A DNA stretch of 64,000 nt from Pyrocephalus nanus (GCA_038380795.1 CM076279.1:3921001-3985000); one strand, 5' to 3'; positions 9,500 through 21,311 are shown, counted from the stretch's first letter. Notes: generated by a model not told the origin, from the letters alone. Translations and numbers: made by a program.

Positions 9500-11950
9500 G
9501 GAAAAATTACCCTGAATTCCTTTTGTGTCCAACAGGATGTTCCCTTTGCCACTCCAGCCTGTGCCCAGTGCTTCATTTTGTGTAATTTCGGGGACATGAA
9601 GAGAAAGGACTCTGCATGCCGTGTCGTGGCCGGGAATGAATGCTGTCCTCAGTCCCCTCTGCCAGCCAGAACTGGGCAGCAGATTCATCCTGCGGCCAGA
9701 TATTGTTTCCCAGCAAACAAATCATTTCCCAGCAAGTTTTCTGTGTCCCAGAAAGAGATTTCCTCCCTTTCTCGCCGAGGCACTGCCCGTCTGCTGCAGT
9801 TGATGCTGAGTTTCCCAAACCATCCCATGCTGTTCAACCACATTAAATATTGTGCTGAAGCTAATTAAGATGACAGTCTGGGAATGTTTTTATTAACTGT
9901 GCTTGCTGAGTTTCCTTCCCCTGGACTTTGGCTCTTGGAAGTAACTTCCAAAAAACCTATTCAGAGCATTTCTCCTTTACCACGTTCACCTTGGTGTTGG
10001 CCTGAAGGTTGACACTGGACTTGTCTTAGGGAGAGTGGGCATCTGAATGCTTAGCCTGGTTAATTTAGAGGGATGTGCCCGACAGTTCCTTGAGGATGAG
10101 ATAACTTAATGTCTGACACATTTAATTCTTCTTTAGCTGAATATCAGGCGGGTCCAGTGCTCTTCCACCCCAGCCAGTCCCTGTCCAGCAGCAAGGCAGA
10201 GGAGCCCCAGTGTGTGGGGCAGCACAGGGTGCAAATCAAGGCCGGTTTCTTGACGTGGTGGTTTCTGACTTTCCTGAATTTTCACTGTTAGGGCTCTTCG
10301 TATTTTTCGTGAAAAAATTCAATTGAGGAAAAAATGTGCTCCTGTCAGGCTTTAGGCTGCAGGTCGAAGAATTGAATGCTCAGAAAAAAGTCGGAGCTGT
10401 TTCATAAATACATCTCGGGGACCTTTAGCTCCCTTCAGGCTGGTTCCTGTGCCAGGAAGAAAAATCGCTGCAGGCCCTAAATCTGATGAAATTCTTCCGT
10501 TGCTTCTGTGTGAGGAAGTGGTTGGAGTTGCAGAATCTGGTCAGCCCTGTAAAAGCTGTTTGAGTCGTTGATGAAGGGCTAGTCCTCATGAAATCACTGA
10601 GAACTCCTTCCATCGGGATGATAAATGGTCAAATCCTTGGAAAAAAATGTCCTATACTTGAAAAAATGCCCTCTGAGCATCAGAGTGAATAGAGGCGAGG
10701 GTGGAGTGTTGTGTGTGCTGCAAGTCCCCTGTGAGAGCAACGAGGAGACAAACACACTGGGGGACTGCTGAGGGATGGGAAGGGGATCTAAATATGGCAC
10801 AGAAAGTCCATTTATTTTCCTGTCACCCCAGACGTATTAAGCACTGGCACCTCCAGCTGCCACATAAACAAACTGTGCTCTCTTTTAGAAAATATGTGAA
10901 CAGGGTTGCTCGTTGTCAGTCTTGCAGGCAAAAAAATAACAAACCCAGATGTATATTGGGGAGGGGTGGAAATGCTCAGCATTCTCCCTGCTGAAATGCA
11001 GGCGTTGAGAGGAGCTGGAGGAGGGACCCTCCTGGATGCCATGGGTGGTGGCAGCACATGGGCTGTGCTCCTCTTGTTTTAGGGCTTGAGAAAGTTAGCA
11101 GGAGGACCTGGCATGCTCCTTGCTTCATTCCTAGGCTTTTCTGCACCTCAATGTTAGCAGTTTCTTCTCCTCCCTGCTCTCATCCCTCTTGGGCTGGGGC
11201 AGCACAGAGGATGGTGGTGGTGTGAGCTGCAGGCTCTGCTTTCCTGCCTTTCTTGCCGGTGTTTGGATTTGAGCAGGGAGCTGGTCTGGGAGCATCACTG
11301 CTTTGAGACTGCCTGGCTACCAAGGGAAATTATTGGGTATAAATTTAGGTTTTGTTAATACTGTCTGTGAAATAATTATTTTTGAAGTGACAAGAGGACG
11401 CTAACCCTGAACTACTTCATTAGGCAGCAGTTTTAAGAGAACCCAAACCACCACTTAAGAGATGTCTAGTAAAGAATGACCCAGTTAGCAAACCCTGCTG
11501 TCTGCCTTGTACCATCACTGGGAAGTGTTAGGGCTTTTCAGGTTAAACTGTTAATGTGAGCTCTTAACTCTGTGTTGTGCTAATACTTGGATAGATCCTA
11601 TTTTGCCGATGTTTTTTCCTGAAATGGAGGGCAGCTGTGCAAGAGGAGCCATAAACACCTTTGCTACAAGCACATTTTTCTAGCTGGTTGTCTGTAAAAT
11701 CCCAAATGGCAGAGGTTGGGTTTGTTTGATCCGTTTGTTTGCAGTGAAAGAATCTCGTCTTGGCTGTGCTTGGATGAGTCCAAAACCTCCAGAAAAAGAA
11801 AGTTTCTCTAACACAGAGGGATGAATGTGCACAATAACTCTGTGATAGTTCCCATCAGGGAACTTCCATCTGTATTTTGTGATCCAGAAATTCTCTGCAC
11901 ACTGCTATTTTTTGGTTTATGTCAATGTCCAGAAGTTCCCAACAAGTTCA
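9500..11950. other. Non-coding stretch
   Basis: No gene recognised. 9835-9910 (CACATTAAATATTGTGCTGA, GCTAATTAAGATGACAG) and 11335-11460 (AAATAATTATTTTTGAAGTG) look like conserved AT-rich blocks. A 7-bp hairpin, AGTTCCC-ATCA-GGGAACT, is at 11847-11864. The open frames are short and overlapping. Confidence 0.45.
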
Positions 11951-11954
11951 CTAT

Positions 11955-12040
11955 CCCCATGTGCCAGATGCTCTATAAACAATAGGGGAAAATCCAGCCC
12001 AAGCAAGTTTACAATCTAAACAGAAAACAAACAGGGAGAA
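11955..12040. mobile_element. Ancient interspersed-repeat relic
   Basis: The order GCCAGATGCTCTATAAACA, then AAATCCAGCCCAAGC, then AAGTTTACAATCTAAACAG matches a remembered sauropsid repeat containing AGAGCTTACAATCTAAATAG. A second diverged relic with ACTTACAACCTAAACAG lies at 18600-18705, supporting one dispersed family within this window. The family name is uncertain. Confidence 0.45.
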
Positions 12041-12065
12041 GTTGAGGATTCCCATTTATGAGTGA

Positions 12066-12083
12066 TTTTTTTTTTTTTTTTTT
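12066..12083. repeat. Poly(T) tract, 18 bases
   Basis: Eighteen T residues directly after the relic at 11955-12040, with about 25 bases between. The tract might be unrelated or might be the tail of an insertion. Confidence 0.9.
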
Positions 12084-12099
12084 GGTGAGGTTCTCGAAG

Positions 12100-12260
12100 C
12101 CCCACATCTAGTTATAATTACAGTAATGATTAATTTTATCAGTGTTTATCCTACAAAAATTACAGGATCACCTGTCAGGATCTTATCATGAGTGCTGCAT
12201 TAATTAGCGTTATTTGGAAAGTCCCAGCACTTAGAGTTAAGATGTTGCATAAGACTCAGC
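12100..12260. promoter_or_regulatory. Candidate conserved non-coding block (TAAT/GATA-rich)
   Basis: Dense homeodomain-type cores (GTTATAATTACAG, AATGATTAATTTTATC, CATTAATTAGCG) with GATA-type words (TTTATC, CTTATC) and no CpG except one, in about 150 bp. This composition is typical of developmental enhancers under constraint. Constraint itself cannot be seen from one genome. Confidence 0.35.
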
Positions 12261-14214
12261 TTTCTTATTAAAAAAACCCAGCAAGTTTCTTGTCTTTGTG
12301 ATTTCCAAAAGAGCTTTAAAACACCGCTGAGATGTCGAAAAAGCTCCAGATTTCTGATCTTTTAACACGTCTGATTCATGGCTCTTGGCATGTCCAGGGT
12401 TAGAAATACTGCTCAAACACTCGTGAGGTAACTGCAGCCCCACACAAGGCTCACAAACCCTTGTTGCAGAATGGGATTATCACTGCTGTGCCTCCGAGTT
12501 TATTTGGCACGGGGTCAGGCAGAAATGGGACTCTCCCAATTCCAGCCTGCCCAGGAGGGAAGCGAGCAGAGCAAAATCTCCCTTCAGCTGCTCTGGTTCC
12601 TCGAGGCCTTGTGCTGAGGGACTTCTTGGAGGAGCTTGCTTTGAGTTCTGGAACCTGGGAAGTGCTGAGCTGAGGTCTGGGGAGCTCCTGAGGGTGGAGA
12701 GGTGATCCCAGAGGGTCAGATTGTGCTGATCCCGCCGCTCCTGCTTGGCTGATCCGATGCTCGGCAGCCGGGTCCCCGCGGGAGGTGCTGACCCCCGGGC
12801 TGGATGGGAAGCTGGCAGCCGGTTTGCTGCGAGGTGTTGAGGGGAAAATAGATTAGTCTGAGACAGAGAAAGTCTCCGAGCTGTCACGGATCTTTAAAAA
12901 ATCAAGCTTGAGGTAAACAAAGCAACACGCCTGTTTCCACGCAGTCTGTGGGATCGCTGCCGCCAGCCTTCCCCACAGGCTCAGGAATTCCACCTATTTC
13001 CGACCCCAGCTCCTCTCTCTGCCTCCCAGTGTTGGCCAAGGCTGCCCATGTGGGCATGGGGAGCACTGACTCCTGCCAAGGGCACTGAGGCACCAAAGGG
13101 CTTGGCCTGGCACCGCAGCGGGGAACGCCGGCCGGGGCTCTGTCCCACGGGACTCGCTCACGGCTCCCGGGTTCCTTCCCTCTGCTTGATCAGAGCTCCT
13201 TGGCTGATGAACTGTTGGTGCCATACGTGCTATAGGTCTGTATTTCAGAGCTGTTAAACACCAGAGCGTTTAATCCTGCTGAGATAACTGGTTGGGTTTT
13301 GTGTGTTTGTTGTTGGTGCTGCCCCTGGGCAGGGCTCTGCTTTGGGCAGGACGCTGCTGGCCGGGGAATTGGAGCAGCCACAGCTGCGCAAGGCTGAGGA
13401 GTTTTAGCAAATGAATGACAAAGTGCAGTGCCAAAGCTACAGGGAGCACAGGTGTGATCCCTGTTTGGGGACAGTGTGAACACTGTTTGGTTAGAGGGTT
13501 CCAAGCATGAGCATCTCCAACAGAAATCCTTGTAACTTGACTTTTTGAGTGAATCACTGATTGGCAGCCCTGACACGGAGCACCCGTGTGACTGGTGGCA
13601 GCACCACTGGGATGCTGCCCCACCTGCCCTTCTTAGAGCTATTGCAAGGAAATGAGGATTTTTCTGCCCCCCACTTTGATTTTGTAATTCTTTTAATAAT
13701 TGGATTCGACTCAAGTCAGATGGAATTGAAGCTGACCTGCCCCTCATCTCCCCTTTCAGCTCTCCAAACAAGGCACACATGATATGGACCTCATTTTTTT
13801 TGCTTGTTTCTTGTTAAAAGGATGGATTTCACCATGGTGAATTAAAAACAATCCCCAAACCTAAACCCTCCCTCCAGGTTTCCTGGTTTTGCCCCCCTGC
13901 AGCCAGGCTTTACCTGTTGCAGGAGAGCACACCAGCCACAGCTCACTTCCAGCATGGAGCAAAAGCAATTCCTGCCAGAAGAACTGTAAAAATATCCCCC
14001 CTTCCTTAACCCCTGCTCTCATTCCCACCAGGAGTGACCGTTGGGCGTGAAAATACCGGGAAACTTTATTGGCAGTAAAAAAAAAAAAATTCACGTCTAT
14101 TATTTGAAAACCAAAAAAGGCAAGAAGAAAACGTTACGGGGCCATTAAAAGGTTCATGAGGAATCCTCTTCTCGTGTTTGCCCTGGGAGTTTCAGCTGCT
14201 CCAATATGAACACT
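12260..14214. other. Non-coding stretch with small CpG-richer patches
   Basis: No gene recognised. Two short CpG-richer patches (about 12735-12835 and 13100-13165) are too short and separated to call an island. A 14-bp perfect palindrome, TTCACCATGGTGAA, is at 13828-13841, and a run of 13 A at about 14077-14089. A 196-codon minus-strand open frame at 13190-13780 shows no domain and lies opposite other open frames; I treat it as chance. Confidence 0.5.
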
Positions 14215-14525
14215 GACACGCCTTGCATGACTTTTTATAGAAGATGAAGCAGTTCCTTCTGGAAGGCTTATTCCTAGAGTCTCTTAAAATGCTGTCGTTT
14301 GGGTGACAGCAGCTATTCAGGAATCATTTTTGCCTTAAAATGGTCATATTAAAGCAAATGAAACAATAAAACTTCCTTGTGGGATCGAAGCACTTGCTTA
14401 TTAATTGCGAGCTCTCCCATTGTTAGCTGAGATTGTGTTTGAAGATAAATTTTATGTCTTTAGGACCAGCAAACTGTAAGTTAGATTGGCTTGAGAACTT
14501 GACATAAATTGATAAAGTTTTTAAA
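14215..14525. promoter_or_regulatory. Candidate conserved non-coding block
   Basis: About 310 bp of AT-leaning, CpG-poor sequence with many words of the kind seen in vertebrate enhancers (TTATTAATTGCGAGC, AAATGGTCATATTAAAGC, TTGACATAAATTGATAAAG). No tandem repeat and no long ORF. The only support is composition. Confidence 0.35.
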
Positions 14526-14529
14526 GGGG

Positions 14530-15700
14530 AGGGGATCCATTTCTTTTCTGAACCTCTCTCTCTCCTTCATTCCTTCCCCTGCTGTTTCCTAAGAAGGTTT
14601 TAGAATTTTGAAAGAATAACACAAAATTGGATTTCTCTTTGGGAAAGATTTAAATTGAAAATGGTCTTTTATCTAAAATTAAAAAAAACCACTAAAAATG
14701 TATTTTTCTTCAAAACTGGATGTTTTGCTTTTTTTTTTGACTGTGGTTTAACTTTTCATTGAAAGTGCTGGTGAAGTCAAGAGATATTTGCCTTTATAGG
14801 GAAATATCACCAGCATTTTTACATAATAAATAATAAATTAAAAATGAGCAAAGAAGAACTGAAAAATTGATCCATTTCATACACTGCACAATTTTGACAA
14901 TTTTTGATGAAATAAACTTATTTTTTTGCCCATCCTGACTGTGATACAGCCTGAGGCAGAAAAGGAAAGATCAGAACATCAAATCTGCATCAGAGCTCTT
15001 CTTGTTTAGTTTGTGTAGCTCCAAAAAAAAAGCTCTAAAATACTTCAGAATTCTCCCTTTAAATCAGTTCATATGGGGGCATGGCCACTGTGAGAATAAA
15101 TTCATGGAGCTCACCCTTTTCTGGCCTTGTCTTGGAACTTTGCTCCCCTCATGTGTCCCCAGCCCAGATAAGCAGAGAGGTCACTCAGTACTCTGTGTAA
15201 TGCTGGGATGAATCAGGAGGTGATTCCAGGATCTGTTCTGTTAGTACTTTGTGTTTGAAGGAGGGAAGGAGCAGAAACCCAGCTGAGTGTCTGTTTGCCA
15301 CCCGTTCACTGCCCGCTGATGGCAATTACACCTCCCCCTGATGGATTTTCTCTTTCAGTGCTGACCCACGTGGGGATTTTGATGTCCAGTGTCACACTCA
15401 GGGGTGGTTTATCCAGGACATCTCTCAGTGGTTTCAGCAGAGCTCAGATGGGAATTGAACAATTCCTTTGAGTTTGTTCGTACCGGGAGCAAAGCTGGGC
15501 TGGTGGGAGCTGATTGCAGGTGGCCCACCCACCTCCCTCTGTCAGGGAACAGATCTGCCATCCTGGTCCCGAATGTGTGTCTCTTGTAGCAGCCCACATC
15601 AATTCTCCTTTGAATTTCCTGCGTGCTCACTTTCTGTCTGATGTGAAGGCAGCTGTCTAGACATCTCTTCATTAAAAAAACCCGAGTCTCTTTATCCTGC
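14530..15700. other. Non-coding, AT-rich then mixed
   Basis: 14580-14930 is strongly AT-rich with A and T runs (AAATAATAAATTAAAAATG). The remainder is mixed sequence leading to the pyrimidine-rich acceptor of the exon-like segment at 15703. No gene recognised. Confidence 0.5.
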
Positions 15701-15702
15701 AG

Positions 15703-15781
15703 TCTGAGAGAGGCCAGAGCTCAAGTACAGATGGGTAAATACAGGGCATGTGAGATTGATTTGAAACCAATAACTGGGAAG
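15703..15781 (+). other. Exon-like 79-nt segment
   Basis: A good acceptor (GAGTCTCTTTATCCTGCAG, ending 15702) and a consensus donor (AAG followed by GTAAGTACC from 15782) bracket 79 nt. Only one of three frames is open: one base, then 26 codons ending exactly at the donor, with peptide words LREARAQVQ and GKYRACEIDLKPITGK. The balance of charged and hydrophobic residues is protein-like. I recognise no family. Pseudo-exons of this quality occur by chance in long introns, so this is a candidate only. It could also be part of a non-coding RNA. Confidence 0.25.
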
Positions 15782-15789
15782 GTAAGTAC

Positions 15790-16554
15790 CTGCACTCCAC
15801 TCCCGAAGAGCTGCAGCTCTGATGCACGTCCTACATAGCTTTTAGATCTCACTCCTCTTTACCTGCTCACTGCTGACAGCACCAGAGGATTCCATTTCCC
15901 CAAGAGCCTTAATGGTTTGGTTTTGTATAAACAGGCAGCGGTTCCTGGGAGGGCTGTAATTTTTTGTTGGTCTTATTTTGTTTTGTTCCCATATGAAAAT
16001 ACCATCTTAACATCCTGCTCTTCACTGCAGTCGGCTTAGGGAAGAAAGCAGAGAGGTACTGAGCTGCCTGAGTGCCTCGTTATTTACAGCGTGCCTGTAA
16101 TGGTGCAGTGTTTTCCCCCAAAACTTCACTCTGTTTTCTTCTACCTTCACATTTCTTCTGGTCCTAGTGGGCATTAATACACACTTTCATATCCAGCTCT
16201 GCACGAGTTTTTGTCCCTTTAGCAGCTGTTTGGGTTACACTGCTGGCCAATTCCCCCGTCCAAAGGGAAGGTTTTTGTTCCTCAGAGCACTGTGCTGATG
16301 TTCTGAGCGAGTCTTTTCTCCAGAGAAGTGGAATTCTGGAGAGGGCAGGGGCAGAACGCTGGTGTCACAGGTCTGCAGGAAATCTGCAATAGTGCTGGGG
16401 AATTAACCCAGATCTCACAGTTGTCCTGCCCCTGTGCCCTCCCAAACCACCCTTCCTCTTGGTTTGTCTTTCGATTCCCCCGTTTCTTGCAGTTCTCTTA
16501 AACTGAGTTTCCGTGGGAGACTCTGCCCCTCGAGAAGGGGATGAACCTCTGTGT
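15790..16554. other. Non-coding stretch
   Basis: Mixed sequence with TTTTGTTGGTCTTATTTTG-type T-rich pieces around 15955. No gene, repeat or clear regulatory site recognised. Confidence 0.5.
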
Positions 16555-17400
16555 AGGCATTTCAGCCTGGAAATATTTTGTTCTTCATTATTTACTGCAA
16601 ACTCACTGCTTTTTTCAAATGGCTGTTTTATTTTAAAAACCCTGAACTTTGAGTAAACATGTTGTTGAGGATTTCAGGTAGCTGAGAGAAAGCCTGTTGA
16701 CCTTTCTGACTGTTTAGTATTGACTAACTCGGTATGAAAATATCTGCTGTTGACTTATTAACCCTTTTGAAGAGCAGTTTCTTGAATTTTCCCTTTTGGC
16801 TTCAGTAGTTCTTGGATTGATACCGTAATAGTCTGCTCCCCAACTGGAGTGGTTTCAGCGTTTTTTAAAGCAGACAACATTAGCAAAAGGATTTTTCACA
16901 TCACATGCACAGTCAGGGTCTGTTGCTTTGCCTGGTTCCTCAAGGCAGCAGCTTTGAGAAAAATGAATAAGATGGAATCAGTTTAGATTAACATAAAACA
17001 TTTGCTGGAATTGCAGGTATTTTAAAGATACTACAGGAAAAATAACATACATATATATATAAAAAAGTTACAATGAATAATTGTTTCCATTAAAGGGACT
17101 TTGGTGCTTCTAGTAGGTAATTCTAAGCTCCTTTCCCATTAATGGTAATTTGCTAGAAAAGAAAGGTGCATTACATAAATATTTCAAAGTAACCTGGGCA
17201 GCAATTTGAGGATATTAAGCTTTCAGCTTGACAGCCCCAAGCACCTTGATTCATCTTAACATCCTGTAAGATCTCAAATGCAAACAAGCACTTCACTTGA
17301 ACGGGACTGACTTCAGGACCAAAATGAGCTTCCTCCTGTAGGGCTGAAGGAATATCAGGGACCAATCGTGCTTCCTCAAGCTCGTTAATTATCTCAACTG
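16555..17400. promoter_or_regulatory. Candidate conserved non-coding cluster
   Basis: AT-rich, CpG-poor sequence with ordered words such as TTCTTCATTATTTACTGC, AGTATTGACTAACTCGG, CAATGAATAATTGTTTCC and CCATTAATGGTAATTTGC. A short TA run (17050-17061) interrupts it. Around 17290-17330, TTGAACGGGACTGACTTCAG may be a relic of the TTGACTTCAATGGG repeat family. Support is composition only. Confidence 0.35.
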
Positions 17401-17404
17401 GAAG

Positions 17405-18205
17405 AGGAGCAGTGGGGATGGACTTGTGAAGTAAACCAGAGTCATTTTTCTAAACAAACCCTGGATCTGCAGCCTGCACGCAGCAAACCTGCCTCTCATC
17501 TGCGCTGATCTCCCCCAGCACTGTGTGGGTTGGATTCTGCCTCCCCAGGGGCTGGGGCAGCAGGGACTGTGCTGGCTGAGAGGAAGGGCAGTGCCACAGA
17601 GGCACCAGCAGCAGCTCAAATGGGTGTCACAAGTCATTGCTTCTCTCTGGCCTGAGCCAAACCCTGCAGACAGGGAGTGAAAGCCTTTCTCGTGGCTCCA
17701 TGGCCTTGGGATGAGCAGGGGTGGGCTGGATGTGCTGAAGGACCTGGCACCCCTAACCTTGGGGATGGGTGCTGGGGTCAGGACAGGCAGGGACTGCAGG
17801 GAACCAAACTTGCCTGAAAAACAGGGCTTGCAGTGTTCACAATGCCCTGTGTGCTCACAATGCCACCTCTAGAGAACACACAGGGTGCAGAACTCTCTGA
17901 GCTGTGGGTTTGTTGGTTAGAAAAAAGCCCTGAAACTATGGAATTCTGTTCTTAGGACATTTTAGCTCTAGGATTATGCTGAAGTCACCTGTAGCAGATG
18001 AGTGAAGCTGGAGGAGCTGTGGTCAGGCACTGGAGAAAGGCAGTCCTGGCACCTCTGTCCTTCCCTGCTGCCTGTGCCCCAGGTACATCCTCAAAGTCAA
18101 CAGCCCTGCCTTGGACTTCCTGCTTGTATTTTAAAGCTCCCAGTTGCAAGAAGGTTCTGTCTTGTCTTAGTTCCTGTGAAGTGGTGTTGAATTTCTCTCT
18201 CTTTA
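17405..18205. other. Non-coding stretch
   Basis: G-rich on the plus strand around 17540-17790, with several clusters of three G runs that just miss the G-quadruplex pattern. No gene recognised. Confidence 0.5.
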
Positions 18206-18209
18206 GTTC

Positions 18210-18300
18210 TGGGGTTCTTTTGTTTTAGTGTTTGTTTGTTTTTTAAATTATTATTATTTATTTTTTTAATTATTATTTGTTTGTTGTTGGTTTGCTTTTA
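18210..18300. repeat. T-rich/AT low-complexity tract
   Basis: Runs of TTTGTTTG and ATTATTATTT, directly visible. Simple-sequence DNA without an attached element. Confidence 0.8.
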
Positions 18301-18599
18301 ATACGGTAAAAAGAGAAGTGAGTTCTCTCGATTCTCTGTTGAGTGTGAACCTGAGGAAGGAAAGACACAGAGCTCCCAGTCACACTAAGGCTCATCAGCC
18401 AGTGTGACAGCCAAGAATACAGGGATTTGATTCCTAGCTGGATGTACTGGACAGCAGCTGGCATGGTGAGCTGTTGTGGTGTGTATTTTGGACCTTGTAA
18501 TTAGTTTGGAGCCTCTTTTAAACACCTATTTGACATGAATTAGAGGATTCCTACAACAGGGGTCGCAGTGATTTGGGTCATTAAAGATTATTCTCACTG

Positions 18600-18705
18600 C
18601 AGTAATCCCTGGGACTGATATATAAAGTCTGTGTAAACAAATACCAGGAGACTGTCTCTGTCTTGAAGAACTTACAACCTAAACAGAGGGGAAAAAAGCA
18701 AACAA
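18600..18705. mobile_element. Ancient interspersed-repeat relic
   Basis: ACTGTCTCTGTCTTGAAGA, then ACTTACAACCTAAACAGAGG, then AAGCAAACAAAGG mirrors the relic at 11955-12040 and a remembered sauropsid repeat. The two window copies differ at many positions, so the family is old. Confidence 0.45.
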
Positions 18706-18709
18706 AGGA

Positions 18710-19540
18710 TTATCATCACCAGGACTGGGTGGAGCTAAGAACAAAACCCAACTCTCCTGCATGGCTTTTGCAACATGTCTCTTCTTGTTCACTCAGATCA
18801 TCTTGATTTTTTTTTTTTTTTCCAAGTAAAAGGGATTTCATGCCAGAGGTCTGGCACGACTCCAGGTTGGATAACTCGGGGTGTTTACACTGTCACTGGA
18901 TAGGGTTTCCTGAGCAGTCAGAGATTGCAGCCACTGAGTGCAGAGGGCACAGACCAGCATTGCTGAGGTCTGTGAGTGTGAGTCAGGGGGGCTTGGGGGC
19001 TGTAAAACCCTGAGTGGGGGCTGTTACATGTTAGAGCATCCCCTGCTGAGTCAGTCGGTCTCTCGGCTCAGCTCCAGCACGGCTGTGCAGAGAGTGGGGA
19101 GGGGGTTTGTGTGAGCAAAGCCTGGCTGGGACACAGCAGAAGGGTCTGTATTTCTCGCAGCCCTTCGTGCTGTGGTGGAGCTCGACCTCCCCTGGTCACC
19201 GTGCTTTAAATCTGTTGTAGGACAGGTGCAAGGGTTGGTAACTGCCTAATTTGGTGATGTTGAGCTCGCTGGTGAGTGTCTGTAAAGTGTTGCAGGAAGG
19301 CTAGGTGGTACTCTTGAGCTGGATTTTGCCAGTGCTTACCCAAGAGGAAAAGAGCTGTGGAAATCTGGAGAGGCACTTGCTCTGCTGAGCCGGGTACTCC
19401 CTGCGTGCAGGGAGGGGGCAGAAGGTGCTCTGTTGGTCCTCAGGCTGCAGCCAGGAAAACACTTCAGCACATGGCTCACCTGAGGCGTGGGTGTGTTGGT
19501 GTGACTGCCATCCAGGATCTGTGTTTGCTCTGCTGAGAGG
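18710..19540. other. Non-coding stretch
   Basis: A run of 15 T lies at 18807-18821. TGCTGAGTCAG at 19044-19054 nearly matches the Maf recognition element TGCTGAGTCAGCA. G runs at 18985-19020 are too widely spaced for a standard quadruplex. No gene recognised. Confidence 0.5.
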
Positions 19541-19547
19541 GGACAAA

Positions 19548-19715
19548 CTGCACTGTGTGATCTGCTGACCAGAGCTGGGCCAGCAGGTCCTGCACTGTGT
19601 GATCTGCTGACCAGAGCTGGGCCAGCAGGTCCTGCACTGTGTGATCTGCTGACCAGAGCTGGGCCAGCAGGTCCTGCACTGTGTGATCTGCTGACCAGAG
19701 CTGGGCCAGCAGGTC
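19548..19715. repeat. Perfect tandem array, 4 x 42 bp
   Basis: Four copies of a 42-bp unit (starts 19548, 19590, 19632, 19674; each begins CTGCACTGTGTGATCTGC and ends GGGCCAGCAGGTC) appear identical. Identity indicates very recent expansion, so the locus is probably a polymorphic VNTR. Each unit can fold through CTGCTGACC and GGGCCAGCAG. The period is divisible by three, so frames stay open: minus-strand frames 19336-19929 and 19476-19790 carry 14-residue repeats (GPAGPALVSRSHSA; DLLAQLWSADHTVQ). I have no evidence that either is translated. Confidence 0.95.
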
Positions 19716-20289
19716 CTTCGTTTGTGGTGTCTTCTCTGGACAAGGCCCGAGGGAGTTTGATGAGAAGGTTTTCAGTCTCAGGCAGAGCATCTTGTGCCAT
19801 CAGCACTTCTGAGCTGTCACTCAAGGGAGCTGCAGGAGAAGTGAGTGCTGATGTCACAGCAGCATCTGAGTCCTCTGGTCTGGTTCTGCAGAGGACAAGA
19901 CCACCTGTGAGCCCTGGACAGAGCCCCATACACAGAATTTCCCTCTGGGACCTTTCACACCACTGAGGCTGGTAATGTTCACCATCTGCTGGGTCACTCC
20001 TTTTAAAAGTAAGGGTAGTTTGTAAACAGCCAAACCCAGTTTAGTTTAGTAAATTTTACTGACCAATAAAGTGTCTGGAGAGTGACTGACTGTCCCAGGA
20101 TAGCTGGGACATTTGGCTGGAGAGCATCTACTGATGGTGAGAGTCTGCAACACAACTCACACCTGCAAGCGTCCATAGCAGCTGAGAAATGTGGATAAAC
20201 CCTCTATTGGCTGTTTCTCAGATATCTCCCATTAAACATATCTAGTAAAGATACAGCAGTGCCAGGGAGAGAGGAAGGCTGGCAGGTGT

Positions 20290-20312
20290 GGGGGGAGCTT
20301 TTGGCTCCCCCC
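20290..20312. repeat. GC-rich 9-bp hairpin
   Basis: GGGGGGAGC (20290-20298) and GCTCCCCCC (20304-20312) are exact reverse complements around a five-base loop, TTTTG. Directly visible; function unknown. Confidence 0.85.
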
Positions 20313-21288
20313 CATTTCAGAGGGGCTGGGTCAGTGCAGCACAGCCCCCCCAGCCCAGCTCTGCAGGGCACAGTGCTGGCCCTGAGCAGTTGCCCTGGGC
20401 TGTGGGGCTTGCACGGCCAGAGCCTCTAGTCCTGTGTGGCTTTTGTCCTGCAGAGTGCGAGTGGATTGGGCTGCGTGGCTGTTTCTGGGATCTCTGTGCC
20501 CTCCTCTCAGGCAGGGTAAACACAGCCTTTGTTTTGCAGCAGCTGGATTTTTGCAGGATGTATAACCATTCAGGATAAAAATAGGGATGCCAATGCAGCC
20601 TTGCAGTCTGGCTCTAGATTGCTGTTAAAAACTGGACTGTAAGCTGCTATCTCTTTAGAGTGTCCTTAAAAGGTTCACTCCTGGACAAGTTTGTGCTCAA
20701 ATTTAGCAAGTTTGCAGTTCATCGTTCATTTGACCATACTAGGTATTTCACCAAGGAGGAATCCGTGTGGGGAACAATGGGCCATGATTTTGAGGAGAAA
20801 CAGCAAATAACACTCTTCAGAGGGCAAACTTACATGAAGCTGAACTGTGATTTTCTAGGAAGATGCTGTTTGTCACAGAGAAACAATATTCTAAAAATGA
20901 AAAGGTGTAGCTGATCTGCACATTTTGGTCTTAATTCTCCTGGTTCAGGGAGTTTGGGAGTTTTTTTGTTTTTTTTCTTTCCAGATATTGAAGCTCTGTA
21001 TATTGTGCATGAGGCACAGTGTGCTGTAAGCTCCTCTGGTCCCTGCTGGAGCTACTCCCAAACACCACTGTGCTGCTGTGGGATGTCTGCAGTCCCACAG
21101 ACACGTCAGTCTGACGTCCTGTGAAAAGCATCACAGATTACTGATAGCAGGATTAAGGTCTCTGACCACTGGAACCCTGTGCATTCCTGTGTTTTCAAGT
21201 TGTTCCTAAGTAGAGGAAACTTTTGGTGTAAGGAGGTGTACACTTGAAAGAGTGAACTTCTCAACCCAGCATCGAGAGGGATAAACTG

Positions 21289-21311
21289 TATTTAAACAAT
21301 ATGTTTAAATA
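21289..21311. repeat. AT-rich 9-bp hairpin
   Basis: TATTTAAAC (21289-21297) and GTTTAAATA (21303-21311) flank a five-base loop. Low sequence complexity makes chance likely. Confidence 0.8.

Noticed and set aside
13190..13780. 196-codon minus-strand open frame
   Set aside because: No domain, mixed composition, opposite other frames; in 64 kb one or two frames of this size are expected by chance.
19548..19715. Direct repeats resembling a CRISPR array
   Set aside because: Units are head-to-tail with no spacers, and the context is a vertebrate-type nuclear genome.
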